NCBI GenBank assembly: GCA_900471605.1
Contig: UCEY01000009.1
Coordinates: forward strand, 1 to 64,000
DNA length: 64,000 nucleotides
From: Hyphomicrobiales bacterium
Lineage (GTDB): Bacteria > Pseudomonadota > Alphaproteobacteria > Rhizobiales > Rhizobiaceae
Direction: 5' to 3'
In this document: piece by piece, positions 62,993-64,000 of the stretch
Layout of the letters: each line of letters starts with the position of its first letter
How positions within the stretch are numbered: the stretch's first letter is position 1
Program-made: the position numbers and the translations under genes
Notes under the pieces: model-generated
What the model was told of the DNA's origin: nothing
The model's database searches: none
Seen by the model: the letters and a program-made list of their open reading frames with translations, nothing else

Positions 62993-63078
62993 GACGTCAT
63001 CCTTGCTTGTCCCAAGGATCTGCTCCGCCTCAATAAAATCTGGCGGCAGATGCTCGGCTCAGGGCCGAGCATGACGAT
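62993..63078. repeat. Twin-hairpin intergenic repeat (RIME-like)
   Basis: Two hairpins bracketed by GTCAT and ATGAC: ATCCTTG/CAAGGAT (62999-63019) and ATGCTCGG/CCGAGCAT (63050-63072), separated by about 30 bases. This closely follows the known rhizobial intergenic mosaic element pattern (GTCATCCT...AGGATGAC). It lies between the helicase and hydrolase stops, so it may terminate both. No T runs. Confidence 0.7.
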
Positions 63079-63129
63079 AGGGTAGGTGGCAGACCCCAGA
63101 ACGGCGGCGCGAAGCAGCCTTTTGTCGTC

Positions 63130-63861
63130 TCAGAGGGTTTCCTCGAACAGCGTCAGCAGGCGCTTGAAGTGGCGCTCGGAACCGCCTTTGTCGTAGGCGC
63201 CATGATCCGGCACGGTCCAGCCATGCCCCATGCCGAGATAATTTTCGACGGCATGATCGACGCCGCCGACGCGAAAAGCTTCGGCGAAGCGGGCGGACTG
63301 TTCCGGCGGAAAGCTGTTGTCTATGCCGGCAACGCCGACATAGACATGCGCCTTGATCCTGTCGGCGAGCCTGTGCGGGCTGTCTTCCGCATCGCTTGCG
63401 AGATTGCCGCCATGGAAGCTCGCCGCCGCCCTGATCCGTTCCGGATAGCGGGCGGCCGCGGTGATCGCGCGTGCGCCGCCCATGCAGTAACCGACCGTCC
63501 CGATCGCGCCCGTAACGCCTTCCGCCTCCAGCGCTCCAATAAAGGCGGCGCCGTCCTGCGCCGTCAGCGCCTGGGTGGCCGTCTGCATCATTTCCCTGAT
63601 CCGGGTCTTTGAGGCTTCTTCGCTGAAGGCGGTCCGGGCGTTGAACGGACCATAGTCGCCGGAGCGGTAATAGAGGTCCGGAACCAGCACGGTATAACCG
63701 GCGTCGGCAATCCGCTGGCCCATCCAGTAGAGTGCTTCGCGAGGGCCGAAGGCATCCATGTAGAGGATGACGCCGCTGGTCACCGCCGCTCCGTTTTCCG
63801 GCTTGATGACGGAGGCCCTGGCCGTGCCGTCCTGCGTCTTGATCGCAATCTCGTGCTTCAT
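63130..63861 (-). CDS. Dienelactone hydrolase family protein
   Basis: 243 residues from the start at 63861, preceded by AGAGGATAT. Alpha/beta hydrolase with the DLH pattern: GVILYMDAFGPREALYWMG, VLVPDLYYRSGDYGPF, the nucleophile elbow GTVGYCMGGARA with Cys in place of Ser, PERIRAAASFHGG, HVYVGVAGIDNSFPPE and a final His in MGHGWTVPDHG. The Cys in GYCMGG is the dienelactone hydrolase type. It cleaves lactones in aromatic breakdown, though many relatives have other esters as substrates. No aromatic degradation genes are near. Upstream to 64000 is noncoding. Confidence 0.88.
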   Translation of the reverse strand: MKHEIAIKTQDGTARASVIKPENGAAVTSGVILYMDAFGPREALYWMGQRIADAGYTVLVPDLYYRSGDYGPFNARTAFSEEASKTRIREMMQTATQALTAQDGAAFIGALEAEGVTGAIGTVGYCMGGARAITAAARYPERIRAAASFHGGNLASDAEDSPHRLADRIKAHVYVGVAGIDNSFPPEQSARFAEAFRVGGVDHAVENYLGMGHGWTVPDHGAYDKGGSERHFKRLLTLFEETL

Positions 63862-64000
63862 GGAAATATCCTCTTGCGCTTTCGATTCCGGATGCCGGTG
63901 GGCCTCTGTCGGGCGCTGCCCATGCTTCTCAATAGTCAATTCCGTGCCCCCGACCAATGACAGAATTGTGAGACTGCCGCTTCCGATTGCGGCTGGACCG

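Overview
The window is a chromosomal segment of an alphaproteobacterium, most likely Hyphomicrobiales and probably Rhizobiaceae (Rhizobium/Agrobacterium/Sinorhizobium-like). This rests on the gene families seen by reading the proteins: homospermidine synthase, the Brucella/rhizobial lipoprotein Omp10, GapR (DUF2312), an RcdA-like protein (DUF1465), paired DUF465 proteins, DUF1192, DUF4164 and DUF1036 proteins, a zapA-6S RNA arrangement and a short class I fructose-bisphosphate aldolase. GC content is high and coding density is high. I see no tRNA, rRNA, CRISPR array, prophage or complete insertion sequence.

Layout. 0-9 kb: an exported 5'-nucleotidase running off the left edge, omp10, homospermidine synthase, a ParDE-like toxin-antitoxin pair, a folate (p-aminobenzoate) operon pabB-pabC-NTF2-like, and oligoendopeptidase F. 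9-19 kb: a sigma-54 response regulator, an exported DUF882/M15 peptidase-like protein, gapR-DUF1244-N-formylglutamate amidohydrolase, DUF1036-pyruvate kinase, and an unknown protein, an alpha/beta hydrolase and a TPR protein. 19-26 kb: rpmJ, purE-purK, two DUF465 genes, an ArsR-like regulator with a TauE-type permease, thiE, a Sel1 protein and a DUF4010 membrane protein. 26-34 kb: suhB, a MotA/ExbB-like plus MotB/OmpA-like stator pair, a GH144-like glucan hydrolase, an ABC exporter, rpmE, a small P-loop kinase-like gene and rcdA. 34-43 kb: a candidate small RNA, DUF1192-MFS, PhzF-like, class I aldolase, phosphoglycerate kinase and a CPA1 antiporter.

43-47.4 kb looks accessory: a gene-poor stretch with a long inverted repeat, an ArsR regulator divergent from a fatty-acid desaturase with two matching operator-like palindromes, a decayed second copy of the 3' end of gap, then an AraC regulator divergent from an NmrA-like reductase. 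This block and the antiporter separate gap-tkt from pgk-fda, which together make the lower-glycolysis/pentose-phosphate set on the minus strand. 50.5-64 kb: DUF4164-zapA-6S RNA; a diguanylate cyclase; a three-gene histidine kinase/response regulator relay; a CNNM/CorC protein; 5-formyltetrahydrofolate cyclo-ligase; a YmdB-type phosphodiesterase; a small overlapping nucleotidyltransferase-HNH operon; a DEAD-box helicase with a basic repeat tail; a twin-hairpin intergenic repeat; and a dienelactone hydrolase.

Most of the window is ordinary core genome. The items most worth a second look are the stator-like pair, the NTase-HNH operon, the candidate sRNA near 34.7 kb, the duplicated gap end with its accessory block, the ArsR/desaturase operators and the perfect palindrome upstream of the aldolase gene. 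No item is proven to be a new system.
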